From Petunia secreta (taxonomy: Eukaryota; Streptophyta; Magnoliopsida; Solanales; Solanaceae), in the NCBI GenBank assembly GCA_029990175.1, contig JARKIP010000005.1:29831501-29895500 (forward strand): DNA of 64,000 nucleotides, given 5' to 3'. The notes beneath the pieces are model-generated. The model was not told the DNA's origin and made no database searches. It saw nothing but the letters and a program-made list of their open reading frames with translations. Position numbers and translations under genes: made by a program. Of this stretch, positions 35,691 to 47,508 are shown piece after piece. Each line of letters begins with the position of its first letter. The stretch's first letter is position 1.

Positions 35691-37600
35691 TTTATTCTTT
35701 AAGCATTATATAAAGGCTTGACATCCTTGGCATGTCAAAGGTCCATTAGTAACTTCCGTCTAAAGTGTCTATTAAGTTCTCAACTCGCAACGACACATCT
35801 CTTCATATTCTCTGTCACATTGTTTCAAAAGCTTGTGTCACACGTTGATCGTTTTGCTCGCGATAAAGCGAATGTTATGCATGTTTCTTCTCCCTTTTTC
35901 TATCGTCTTTCACCTTTTCCAAAAGATCACGGCCAATAGAATATTTGACATAGTTGCTGAAATATCTCAGTTAGAATCCCCTGGGGATGGATCAGCATGT
36001 AAATGTTTGTCTGGCTATGATTAAATTTCCTAACAGCATTTGGTTTTTTCCTTCTCTTACATTGTTTCAATATGAGCAAATGCAATAAAGTCCAAATAAA
36101 TGCAATTCTCCTTTAGGCTCCGCATTTGGTTAGTAAACGAAATGATGTGTGTGACACTGGGCGATTTCTCAAAATCACCATGCGTAAAGCGGCCCTTTAC
36201 ATTATAGGATGCATCTTCTTATTTGATGTGTGTGCGCGTTGCATGAACTTGTGTGTTGCTCTAGATCTCCAAAGGAATCTCCTCCCAAATCCTATCTCCT
36301 CCTTGGGCAGGCATCTCATCTCCCTACTCTACACCCAAATTCTGATATCTAAAATCTTTCACGCGTCCAAACTATCTCTAACTCACTACCGAACTCAATA
36401 CCTATTATTCAAAGGTTGGGTTAAGTCAAATACCAAGGCAAAAAATATTTTCTGTCGCACAACACAATCTATTCCTTACACAACATCTTTACCACCCTGC
36501 ATTGACACCAACTCCTCATCTCCCGTTTGAACAAGCACTGGTCGTTTGATCAAAATCCTAGACTTGACTGCTACATAAAGCACTTAGGCAATCTCTTGTG
36601 ATACATGTGCATTCTATCACAACCTCCAAATTCAAGCGCTATTTCATCATCTGCGGTCTAGGCATTCTCTTAAGTTTATGTTTCATTAGTGCTTCAAGCC
36701 TTTTGTTAAAAGTGCCCACACAGTTTTGTGCATTTCACCACTCTGTTCCGGTTGCGTCGTACTTGAACACCGAAGTTGGTCAATAATTTGCATTTAAGAA
36801 GCCGAAATGGCAGTCCAAGCTGAAAATACCTTCCTCTGCAACAAAGTCCTTTGGACCACCAGCATATATGACACCAAGAGCATTCAGAAAATCCCATTTC
36901 CATACAATTTACATGAGAGTCACAACAAAGAAATCATATCACTATACGATCGAGCTCACAACCTCACACTGCCCCTAACTTACACAATAAACAACCTTAG
37001 ATCCCAACTTACACAATAAACAACCTCACATCTGTCAAGACTTTCAACAACAACCTCAGCGGGCTCAACACAATCAATGATAGACCAAAATAAAAAAACC
37101 TCATGCCTTTACTCTTTTAGCTTGGCCAAAAGATATTGCATCCAACAAACAAACTACTCCCTGGATACCCATTCCTAAATTCGATCCAACAAGATCTACA
37201 CTTATCACTTACACAATTAATACCATGACACCACAAGACATGCAACACTGAAACACAAAGTTCAGAGTCCAATTGACCAAGGCAAGACAATGGTATAACA
37301 AAGACCAACAAAGAGAAACTCCAACTCCCAAATTACAAACACACTTTCTACAAAGGCTTATCCATTAAAGTTAGCTCCATAACTTGAGAAACAACTTAAG
37401 ACAAATACAACTTTGGACAATCTCCAAATCCAAAAAAATCCAAATATCAAACCTTAGTCTGAGTATGCAAATATCTACATACTCATAGACATCAACACAC
37501 CCAATCGTCACACTAAAGGACGAGTGCAGATTTCTATCCAATACACTTGGTGTTCAGTACCATACAACCACCTTCTCTCGATGATCTGTCATGAACAATT
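35691..37600. other. Element C interior, middle part
   Basis: No coding region recognised. Several open frames of 60-134 codons exist (for example 36126-36530) but none shows a known motif or a partner elsewhere in the window. Confidence 0.4.
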
Positions 37601-37695
37601 AACTGGGGCAGAATTTTTGAGGATCTCCTCAAAAATTCCAAAAGACGCAAACTTGACACTGGGGCAGAAATTTTTGATGTCCCCTCAAAAATTTC
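37601..37695 (+). repeat. Two CTGGGGCAG-palindrome modules of element C
   Basis: Each has CTGGGGCAG followed at once by a perfect inverted repeat. At 37611-37638 GAATTTTTGAGGA pairs with TCCTCAAAAATTC around TC (13 bp). At 37667-37695 GAAATTTTTGA pairs with TCAAAAATTTC around a 7-nt loop (11 bp). An extra A in one arm is matched by an extra T in the other. Confidence 0.85.
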
Positions 37696-37995
37696 AAGAA
37701 AAATCCTCACAAGAGCAACACGATAGTCTTCTTAGCACATTGCATGACGTAACAATAGCATTCTATTTGTCGCACTTTACATTACTTTTGTTTGCAGGGT
37801 ATACAGCCTGAAGGGTGGACAACCCGATGAAGAAACAACATGACAAGAGGGAAATTATACAATATATAGCAGCAGAGTGCAACACAACAAATACGCAAGT
37901 TGACTTCCCCCTACAAAACATACAAATTTTCTTTGATTACAGGTTTACACAGGTACCGAGTATACCTAACAACTCCGGCAAAGCAACATCAACAT

Positions 37996-38552
37996 GACAA
38001 GCATAGGATCCATGTCGGTGGATATATAGGGTCCGCGTCTGTGGACATGACATCATTTGACAAGCATAGGATCCATGTCGGTGGATATATAGGGTCCGCG
38101 TCTGTGGACATGACATCATTTGACAAGCATAGGATCCATGTCGGTAGATATATAGGGTCCGCGTCTGTGGACATGACATCAGTTGACAAGCATAGGATCC
38201 ATGTCGGTGGATATATAAGGTCCGCGTTTGTGGACAATTCAGCAATTGAAGGTACAGGGTCCGCATCTGTGGACATGACATCATTTGACAAGCATAGGAT
38301 CCATGTCGGTGGATATATAGGGTCCGTGTCTGTGGACATGACATCATTTGACAAGCATAGGATCCATGTCTGTGGATATATAGGGTCCGCGTCTGTGGAC
38401 ATGACATCATTTGACAAGCATAGAATCCATGTCGGTGGATATATAAGGTCCGCGTTAGTGGACAATTCAACAATTGAAGGTATAGGGTCCGCATCTGTGG
38501 GCATAGTTCAACAATTTGCAGCAGAGTAAGGTCCGCATCGGTGGGCATAGCA
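37996..38552. repeat. Element C tandem array 2, 63-bp units
   Basis: About eight full or partial units of 63 bp. Each unit has two hairpin cores, ATCCATGTCGGTGGAT and GTCCGCGTCTGTGGAC, which are diverged copies of one half-unit. Because 63 is divisible by three and few stops occur, three long open frames cross it on both strands; these are artefacts of repetition. Confidence 0.92.
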
Positions 38553-39590
38553 TTGGAAAAATACTCGGATGAGACATCAGTCAAACAAGCATAAGACAAG
38601 ACAACTACCCAGCTGACAGGGAAATCTCTTTATGCATTTACATACTATTTTGCAAAACTCACTTTTATAGCAGGACGTACAATCCGGCGCCGCACTGGCA
38701 AGATGGTCCAACAACAGCTCGACGCGACAAAGCAATCATTCTTGACGAGAAGCACTAAGCAAATTGATATCCCCCAGAGGAGAAGCATATATTTCCTAAC
38801 ACTCAAAACACCTTGAAACAGACTAGACAACTACAAAGGAGAGCTCAACTCTACAGGGGAATTTATCTTATCATTATCTTTGGTTGCACTAATCCTACTT
38901 TTGTTGCAGGACACTCTCCGACCCCTTAACAAACCCCTGCTCCATTTCACATACCCTTACATTTGCTCCCCAGAAAATCATTACGCACATGAAATTGTGC
39001 AACCGCAAAACCTCAAATACATACTATGCACCATTCTGGAACACCATTCTGGAACACCATTCAAGAAGCTTAATCTCACAGACAATGCTTTTGAGTTCCA
39101 AAGCACTCAAATCTATATTTCCATACTCGCACCAGTAATCTACCTAATCTTTCACTCCTGATTGGATGTCAGTTCGTATTCTTTCCCGTTCATTGCTTAT
39201 CTATGCCAATCGTGCGTGTTCTCGTGCTTAATTGTGCCTATCTATTTGAATCGTGCTTCACTTCTCAATATTCACCAATTTGGTCGAGACAATATCGAAG
39301 GCAAGATGACTCGATTATCGAGATGAAGTGGAAACTATGTACCTATGAACTCCTCTTTATGGGTGTGTAGCGCGCCACATTTTCATAACTAGGACGATTA
39401 TAAGCCTCTTTTCTCACGCTCGATACACTGATGTTATTTCGTCTTCGAAAATGCCTTTGCTTCATTCTTCATTCATCTTGCCAAAAGGCAAAGCATACAT
39501 GAATCCAAACTTTACATACTTGGATAAGTTTAGTCTTTACATCAAAAATCGTGCGTCATAACATCTCACATAGGCAACATGCCATTCTAG
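38553..39590. other. Element C interior, right part
   Basis: Non-coding as far as can be seen. Contains a direct duplication of CATTCTGGAACAC near 39032-39058. Confidence 0.4.
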
Positions 39591-39592
39591 AA

Positions 39593-39632
39593 CTAAACTC
39601 GGCCTGATTCTCGTGAAACCCGAGATATGTAG
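39593..39632 (+). other. Conserved hairpin motif, copy 4 (element C, 3' end)
   Basis: Here the motif is on the plus strand, matching the opposite orientation of C. Inner arms ATTCTCG and CGAGAT pair, with outer CTA and TAG. It lies about 150 bp before the 3' LTR, the same relative place as in element A. Confidence 0.75.
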
Positions 39633-39768
39633 GCAACTCAGAGACCGGGGTTCGGCCAAAATATCCCCAAAACTCCCATTCTCCCCTTTCAATTATTTTG
39701 CCCACCAGTCATGACAAAATTGGTTATTCCATCAACTATCTTTGCCCGAAGACTCTTTCATCATCCCC

Positions 39769-39785
39769 GGGCAAAGAGGGGCAGC
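39769..39785 (+). other. Polypurine tract of element C
   Basis: GGGCAAAGAGGGGCAGC abuts the 3' LTR. Confidence 0.85.
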
Positions 39786-41707
39786 TGTTGACACCCAATT
39801 TTGTCCATCCTTTTTACATAATTGGCCATAATTTAATTTAAAGGTGCAATTTGATTATTTGTGCATAATTTGCATTAGAAGGCATGCATTTACGTGTGTT
39901 ATCTGCTAGTTATATATTATATACTTAAATGTGCTTATATTACGTAATTTTGCATCATTTAGGCTATTTGTGAAAGAGTGGTTGTTTGTGTAATTTTGTG
40001 CATTTATAACATTTATTAATTACTTGTAACTATTTATACTTAATTAATTTAAATTTTCTTTATGTGTGCATTTTGGTTTTATTTGTCTTATTTTATACAA
40101 TATATATACATATTTATATTTTAATTATTTTGCACCTTTCTAATTTAATATTGGTTCAATTTTTATTTAAACATTACCAATTTCATTTCATAATTTAAAA
40201 GTTTTATTACATTCATTTTAAACCTAGACTAAATTCTAAGCAAATACACCCCTTACAAAAAACCATGTCCAAGTTCATCCCCCCAAATCCTCATTCTAAA
40301 TCCCTAAAATCCCTCCCAAAATTATCTCCTAATCTTTTCCCTTAATTCCCATAATCCCTACAATTATTCCCCTAAAATCCCCTAATTTTCTCTTCCAAAA
40401 TCCTATAAACACTATACCCATCAGAAAATATAGGGACACTCGGGATAACCCCCACGGCTCCTTCCTTGTCCTCTCCTTCGCCCCACTCCTCTCCTTCTTC
40501 ACCATTCACTCTACCATTTTTTAACAGTACAACATCACTCCTTCAGATCCACAAAATAAACAGAGTTCACGGTACACACATCAACACATCACACGCACAG
40601 AAAATCAAAGCCAGACCTCACTCTCCCATCTACGTCTTCTTCCTCAAAAATCAGAAATAATAACCATCATCACCTCCCCATACCCAAAACAGAGATACAT
40701 CATATATGTACACCCCACCGCTTGTCCAAAACCATCGGAAATACAATAGGGGATCGGGATCGGCGACTTGGGAACGGAAACAGGGAGGTCGGTGTTGGTT
40801 TGTTCAAATCAAAGCGGGAAGAAACAAAATAATCCAATCACCGGAAAATACAAGCGGAGGGAAGGGAGACGAAATGACCACAGTCTCACTGATTTCTTCT
40901 ACTTCTTTGATTCCTATTTTTTACTGTTGATTCTCGATTGTTGTTTGACAGAAGAAGGAGGTACTGGACAGCAAAATAACCAGCGGCAATGGCGACATCG
41001 AGTAGCAGCGACGCCGCGACTCGCTCGCCGGTGTCACTCCTCCTCGTTATAGATTTTCCTGCTCGTTCCCGCTGCCAACGACGGCGTTGTTTGAAACTTC
41101 GCAGCAGTCGTAGTCTTCCTCGTTTCCTTTTCACCAGTTACTTCTCGTTCATTGGGAGTTGGGTCGGAGCTTTGGCTTCGACGAGTCACTGGACTATCAG
41201 AATACATATACATTGTTATTTTGGATTTTTTTCTGATGTGTCCGTTTGTTTGGATCTGTTGACTAATCTGATTATTGCTTTTGAGTTTCTCCTTGCAGTT
41301 CCTGATGCCTCATGGACTCGATGTTCCCTACACGGATTGGCCAATGAAAAAATATATTTTTACATATATTGAGGCCTACACAAGAAATTGATGGAAATAC
41401 AATGAATTGACGGACTAATCACGGCCGAGGAAAATAATAATTATTTATTTGAGGCCTATTTAAACAGATACTACAGTCCCATTCCTGCGTCCCTAAAACA
41501 AAGGCTATGATGATGTGTATAAGCCGTTACTACAAATGAGCCGGTGACGGAGTGACGAGACCGGTAATTGGCATGGCAACACGACTGGCCGGCGCTTTCG
41601 CAGCCGTATCAACGTCCCTAACTTCAAACCAATACACACCTGAGCTGACACTTTCAAAAATCCCATTCCCTTTTATTTTAAACTATATTTATTATTATTA
41701 TTCTTAC

Positions 41708-41785
<78 letters not shown>

Positions 41786-42369
41786 TATCGTTTCTATTAT
41801 TATTATTATTATTATATTTTTACTAACTTATTTATATTTGTTACGATGTACATCGTGGAGGAATTATGAAAAGACGACCTTTTCGAAAAGGGCAAAATAT
41901 CTATAATAGTTGACTTTATTTTATTTTATTTTATTAATTTCATTTGCAATTTTTACTAACTTGTTTGTTTATTTTGCAAGGTAACGCTTGGTCATTAGAT
42001 GAGACTAATATCTCTTATTTGTCTTTAAAGTTGTAGCTTAATATTCAAATATTTTATTGCTTAGTTAGTTTAATTAATTGTTTAGAATTCCAATTACGAA
42101 GTCCGGCCGGTAACCACATTTGGTGGGGCTTGAGAGGTGCCTAACCGCTTCCTCTCGAGTTAACTTGAACCTCTTACCTAGAATATCTGGTTCGTAGACT
42201 AAGTTTCAGAGTTAATTGTAAAATTGGCTAGAAATAAAATAGGTGCCCTAATACGCCTAGTTAAAAAATATGTTAGGTGGCGACTCCAACACTCTAACTC
42301 CAAACGAGTTCACCCAGTCAAATCCGAAACCCGACTCACCTCGAGCTGAGTCCAAAATCGGGTATGACA
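39786..42369 (+). repeat. Element C, 3' LTR (2584 bp)
   Basis: Close copy of 31372-33923, with scattered substitutions and a longer TTA tract. Ends GTATGACA at 42369, directly joined to element D. Confidence 0.9.
41688..41815. repeat. (TTA)n microsatellite in the 3' LTR of C
   Basis: Expanded relative to the 5' LTR copy; interrupted by CTTACTA and CGTTTC variants. Confidence 0.95.
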
Positions 42370-42397
42370 CATGGCCGAGCTCCGGTCTCCGAGTTGC

Positions 42398-42435
42398 CTA
42401 CATATCTCGGGCTAAAAGAGAATCAGCCTATGTAG
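42398..42435 (-). other. Conserved hairpin motif, copy 5 (element D, 3' end)
   Basis: CTACAT and ATGTAG pair fully, and inner ATCTC pairs with GAGAAT. Compared with copy 6 both stems have changed on both sides. Confidence 0.78.
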
Positions 42436-43079
42436 TTCGACGCGATTTGAAAATCAAAGACGAGATAGTTACGACTACTCAAGCGCGGGAAAAGAGGCGT
42501 GTAATCACCCAAGTTATGAAAATGTGGTCGACGACACACCCATAAAGAGGGGTTTACGCGGACATAGCTTCCACTGCATCTTGATAACCGAGCCATCTTT
42601 TCTTCAATCTCAAACCTCAGACTCAGGGCTAACAAGAGACTTACCTCTAGGGTTGATGACTTATGCGGGTGCGATTATTCAGGTCTTCGTTGACGAGTCT
42701 AGCTCATATCAACGATTGCCCCGGTTCATTGCTAAGAAAAGCTCCTTGCTCCAAACGGTGTTGCGGTGCTGCTAAACATCCTGTAATAATCTCAACAAGC
42801 GGTAAGCATGCGACTGCTAATAAACTGTAATAATTGGAATAAGAAATAGATAAAGTGATAAAATTGTAAATACGGGTTGCGGTATCATCGATAAGTTCTT
42901 CCTTCGATCAACTGACAAAGTACTCCGCCCGGAGAACCTCTAAGCTGATCCTTATTCTGAAACAGGAAAGCAAGACAATAAGTAAAGCGAGAACGAATCG
43001 TAAAGTGCAAGGCTTTCATAAGATAAGTTGACCAACGAGACATAATATCTCAAGTCGACTTGGCTAATCTATATCCTAC

Positions 43080-43180
43080 GCAGGTAACATAACGTTCATT
43101 TATAAGGCGAACGAGCCCAAAACATTCAATTGTAAGGCGAATGAGCCTAAAACGTTCAATATAAGGTGAACGAGCCTAAA
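43080..43180. repeat. Short tandem repeat of element D, about 30-40 bp x 3
   Basis: Three units of CGTTCAATTATAAGGCGAAC-like sequence followed by GAGCCTAAAA. Confidence 0.8.
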
Positions 43181-43469
43181 TTTGATAGCAGCCTGCAAAA
43201 CAAAGTTGTAAATTGGATTAATTAAGGCAAGATAATGCAAAACAAATAAGCAAAACTGGGTCGTGTTGCTTGTATTAATAGTGCTGCAAAACGTTGAATG
43301 CCTTCAGTTCTTATTGAATCTGATGTTCAATTTCTGCAAATTTAAAGTAAATGCGTTAGAAAACGAGTGAATAATAAAGCAAAAGCTATAATGAAAAAAA
43401 GAAGAAATAGATTTGCGCTGCATATGCGACAAGGCGAATAATCTTTGAGAAACTGATGGTTGACGGTAC

Positions 43470-44060
43470 GAACAATAACAAAAGAGCCTTCAATTGCCTA
43501 TGATAGGTTTCATAATAATGCCTCCAATTGCTTATGGTAGGCTTCAAATGATAACGATATCTTCACTTGCTCACGATAGACTTGATAATAAGACCTCCGA
43601 TTGCTTACTGTAGGATCAATAACAAAAAAGCCTTCAATTGCCCGTTGATAGGCTTCAGAATAATGCCTCCAATTGCTTATGGTAGGCTTCAAATGATAAT
43701 GAAGTCTTCGCTTGCTCACGATAGACTTGATGATAAGACCCCCCCCCCCCCCCCCAAATTGCTTACGGTAGGATCAATAACAAAACAACCTTCAATTGCC
43801 TATGATAGGCTTCAGAATAATGCCTCTAATTGCTTATGGTAGGCTTCAATGCTAATGAAGTCTTCGCTTGCTCACGATAGACTTGATAATAAGACCCCCC
43901 GATTGCTTACGGTAGGATCAATAACAAAACAACCTTCAATTGCCTATGATAGGCTTCAGAATAATGCCTCCAATTGCTTATGGTAGGCTTCAATGCTAAT
44001 GAAGTCTTCGCTTGCTCACGATATACTCATAATAAGGTCCCCGATTGCTTACGGTAGGCA
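43470..44060. repeat. Hairpin minisatellite of element D
   Basis: Repeats on two scales: a core of about 35-50 bp and a higher-order unit of about 170 bp. Cores contain GCCTATGATAGGC (perfect inverted repeat), GCTTATGGTAGGC and GCTTACGGTAGG, all able to form a short stem. Includes a 17-base C run at 43739-43755. Confidence 0.88.
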
Positions 44061-44159
44061 TGACGTAATTTGTAAGTGCAAGCTGCAATATCTTTGATAA
44101 ATTGTCTTCCCGTCCACTGGCGAAGCAATAAAGCAAATGCGAAGGCATAGTGCAAAGCA

Positions 44160-44620
44160 TTTACAATAATCTTGACAAATCAACTGGCAAGCCGGTCGGG
44201 CACGAAGCAAGGAGGGTCTTGGGGTTGATTGTCGAACAAATCAGCGGCGAACCAGTCCGGCACGAAGCAAGGAGGGTCTCGGGACTGACATGTTAACCTG
44301 AAAGTAAAGCAAGTCATAATATAAAGCAAGTGCAAAGGCATAATTGAAAGCAAGTGCAAAGCAATTTAGCGCGAAATGTAAAGCAACACAAAAGTGATTT
44401 AGCGAATCAATAGGCGTGAAAGTCAAACAAGGGAGAAGCCCCCTGGTGGTCAACCTGAAAAACGTAAAGCAAGGCATCAATTTTAAAGCAAGTGCGACGA
44501 CATAATTTAAAGCAAGTGCAAAGAAAAGCAGTGCAGGAATGTAGAGCAATGCAAGAGCCATTTGACGAATCAGTAGGCGAGATAGTCCAACACAGAGAAT
44601 CCTCGTAGCCGATGGTCAAC
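44160..44620. repeat. Further tandem repeats of element D
   Basis: Repeated phrases GGCACGAAGCAAGGAGGGTC (twice, about 70 bp apart) and AAAGCAAGTGCAAAG (several times). Non-coding. Confidence 0.7.
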
Positions 44621-44777
44621 CTGAAACAAAGTGATGCCCCATTTGGCTTAGTTTTGAAAACACAAAACAAGCCTCGGCTTTGTCGCCTATTAGGAATAAA
44701 AGCCATAGAGGTAGAAATGCCGCCTGTTCGGCAATAACTCATGAACAAAGCATAATGATTTAAGTCACGAAAAGGAA

Positions 44778-45029
44778 TTGCGACGCAATATGCAAGGCAA
44801 CTTTGAATGCGAGTTCAATAAATTGTTCATCCGTAATGTGAATGATCCTTTCATTGCAAGCTTTCATGTTCCTGCTCTCAAAGAAAAATTGTTAGCTTTG
44901 GGGAGGAAAGGGGAAGCGTTTGACTTGTGCAGACTTCATCCTGATCTTGCTGCTTCTGCTGCTTCCTCGTCTTCATTGGACTTGGATTTGCAAATTGCTT
45001 TTAGAAACTTGGCTCATGAACTCAAATAG
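44778..45029 (+). CDS. Small unassigned open frame, opposite to element D
   Basis: 83 codons, with segments NKLFIRNVNDPFIASFHVPA, LKEKLLALGRKGEAFDLC and LDLDLQIAFRNLAHELK. The composition is more protein-like than other short frames here (balanced charges, amphipathic stretches). It runs against the orientation of element D. I do not recognise the family. It could be a captured gene fragment or chance. Confidence 0.2.
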   Translation: MRRNMQGNFECEFNKLFIRNVNDPFIASFHVPALKEKLLALGRKGEAFDLCRLHPDLAASAASSSSLDLDLQIAFRNLAHELK

Positions 45030-45380
45030 CATAGACTTTGAAAAATAGAGGCAAGATAAAATATTTTAGTGCAATATAGCGAGTGAAATAAGCATGCAAA
45101 TGAAGTCAAAGATGCATTTCGAAAAATTTGCCTTGACTTAAACTTGTAACATATTTTAAATCAAACTGAACGTCCTTTGTCTTAGACTTTGCACTATTTG
45201 CTTAACCAATTTTAAAATTCTTGCCAACTCATCTTTAATGCCCAATGTCGCTTCTTGCAAAATTCTGCTCTAGTTATTATTTTTCGCATCTCCAACTTGT
45301 TTTGCAAAAATTTCTCCAGTTGTCCTTCTTGGGGAAAAATAAAAATTTAAATGCTAAAGGGTCGAGCCCGATGGGGGAGC

Positions 45381-45416
45381 CTACGTATCCCTCATTGGGA
45401 ATCAGACCGTGCGTAG
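45381..45416 (-). other. Conserved hairpin motif, copy 6 (inside element D)
   Basis: CTACG / CGTAG outer stem, ATCCC / GGGAAT inner stem. It sits in mid-element, not near an LTR. This suggests that D, like A, is a composite of more than one 3'-end module. Confidence 0.75.
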
Positions 45417-47488
45417 TTCTACATCACTGCTTCAACGCCATATACCAACAAATAAAAGCCGCCCCAGTTGAAGTTCTAATAGATAATGCGATATCCAAAG
45501 AGCGCAGACAATAACTTTTCAGTGCGTCGCTCAAACTGTTCAGTTGTTTTGCCATACGTCACAAGTAAAGCTTTGGCAGGTTTATCAATTTTAGTTTTGA
45601 AACAGAAACAAATGCAAGCGTAAATAATATAATACGAGTGCGATGCATTTTATTTCATCTTTCATAAATTCAAAATGAGTTGATTCAGATTAACATAAGC
45701 TTTAAAGTACAATGCAATTCAGGGCCTCAAGCTGAATTAAAATTGAAAACAATGCTACTAAGTTCAATTGTCAAGTTCTTTCAAACAATGCCATTAGCTT
45801 CTGGTACTGCATCATTCACGAGCTAGAGCGTCTACCATCAATCAGATCTTGAATCTTGCGTGATTTGCATAGTCAACCACCTTACAAATCAAACTTCTGC
45901 TAGAGAAATAAACAAAACAAAGAAACCTCAAAGGGTAACTAAGATAATTTGCATGTCATTCATAGGATTGCAGACAAGCAAGCAACATCTAGTATTTTTA
46001 ACGCATTTTGAGCAAATAAAGCAAGGTCAACAATTAACATGTAAATAAATATGCAAACGCGTCCTACCCTGTAAGATGCCTCTTTGTGCTAGAGGTAAGC
46101 CTAATCGCGCAATCAAGTGGTAACGAAAAATAGTTCATGCCAGTTCTGAGCAATTCAGACTTAGAGTAAGTAATAAATAATAACAATAATCGATAACAAT
46201 CATCTCTCCGCCTTGACACTGCAATTCTGTTATCCCAACTAACTTTCAAAAGTTGGTGTCAACTCGAAATTTTAACACAGCTCATGCTCTCCACAGCATC
46301 TGCACAAAATTCAAAACGTAAATGCCTAAAACCCGAAACAATCCTCCATAGCTTTTGCAAACATCCACACTCCTCCAAGCACAACTCCCAATTGTTTTAC
46401 AACATCCAGGGAGAAATTTCCAACTGCCTCCACAATACCAGACTGCAAATCACGAAAGGCGCTAATTAGACAAGCCTCTCAGCTTCCTAGGTTTTGCAAG
46501 GCTCACCGACCTTGTTCATAGGGCTCCTCACTGGTCCTCGGCTTTAATCAATCCTCTCAGTTTCCTGGGTAGCCAAGACCGCACTGGTCTTCAAGGAGGG
46601 ACCCTACTGGTCATTCAAAGACACAGGGGCTTCGTTCTCCTAGTATGCGACAAGCATACTTCAATTTTTATAAAATTGCAGCTGGATAATCAACATAGGC
46701 TTGCACACAAGCAAAGCCATTCACGAGAGGGACCCCACTGATCCTTTTAAAGACACCAGGGGCTTCGCCTCTTAGATCTCACTACACCAGGCCATCTCCA
46801 AAACACAAACCAACCAAATCTACCGAACTTTTCCCCCGGACTACAATTTTGTCTATGATCTCAATTCTGATAAATTCTTCCATTTTCTGACCTAAAAGAC
46901 AATACAGGAGACAAAATTCCAAATCTGATTTTGCTCAAAACATGGTTAGGACTGAGGATTCGTTATCACACAGCACATAATATGCATTGTCATTGGGTTT
47001 CAAGAACCCGTTGACAAAAGGGCGGTTTCTTAATTACTGGAAACGGTATCAAGGACCGGGTCCAAACTAAGGTGTATATACATGCATGACCTAATCTCCT
47101 TCTAAGAGTGGGCTAACGGTTGAGGCTGATTCGACCTATGCGGGATAAACCTGGCCCCATAAACCAGTAAAACTGGCCATGACAAAACCAGGCAAACCGT
47201 ACCCCAACTAACTTTGGTGACACGAAAGAAATTCAAAGACTTAGGAAGGACAATGCCCTTATTGTATTATTGCCCGTCACGCGGGCCTCCCGTGATGAAA
47301 TCGAGGAGATGAAAGAGAATTGACAGGCTCCATGAGGGAGGAAATATGAACGGAATGCAGACTATGCACAAATAAATATAATACATGCTTTATAAGGCAA
47401 CCCAAACAAACAGATATAATAAAGCAAATAAATTAGGCATGCTAGTTGCAAACAATTGGAAACCTTTATGGTCAAAACCTTTATTGCT
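45417..47488. other. Element D interior next to the primer site
   Basis: No coding region. Around 46490-46760 short diverged repeats share ACCCTACTGGTC/GACCCCACTGATC and CAGGGGCTTCGTCTC phrases. Confidence 0.4.
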
Positions 47489-47505
47489 CCCCAGCGGAGT
47501 CGCCA
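47489..47505 (-). other. Element D primer binding site (tRNA-Arg type)
   Basis: Minus strand TGGCGACTCCGCTGGGG, identical to that of element A, three bases from the LTR. Confidence 0.85.
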
Positions 47506-47508
47506 TGC

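Larger units (their letters stand above)
31372..42369 (+). mobile_element. Element C: non-coding LTR retrotransposon (LARD-like), plus orientation
   Basis: LTRs of 2552 and 2584 bp run from TGTTGACACCC to GGGTATGACA (31372-33923 and 39786-42369). A tRNA-Arg-type primer site follows the left LTR and a GGGGCAGC polypurine tract precedes the right one. The 5.9-kb interior has no recognisable gag or pol, only tandem arrays, palindromes and AT-rich sequence. Both LTR ends are intact but the flanks differ (TTAAG left, CATGG right), so there is no target duplication. It lies inside the 5' LTR of element A and abuts truncated element D. The two LTRs are very similar, suggesting a fairly young insertion; divergence was not computed. 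Confidence 0.88.

Noticed and set aside
35266..38552. Regularly spaced repeats with palindromes, as in a CRISPR array
   Set aside because: Plant nuclear transposon context, contiguous tandem units without unique spacers, and no cas-like genes.
37900..38599. Three long overlapping open frames on both strands
   Set aside because: They arise from a 63-bp repeat (a multiple of three) lacking stops; no domain and no codon signal.
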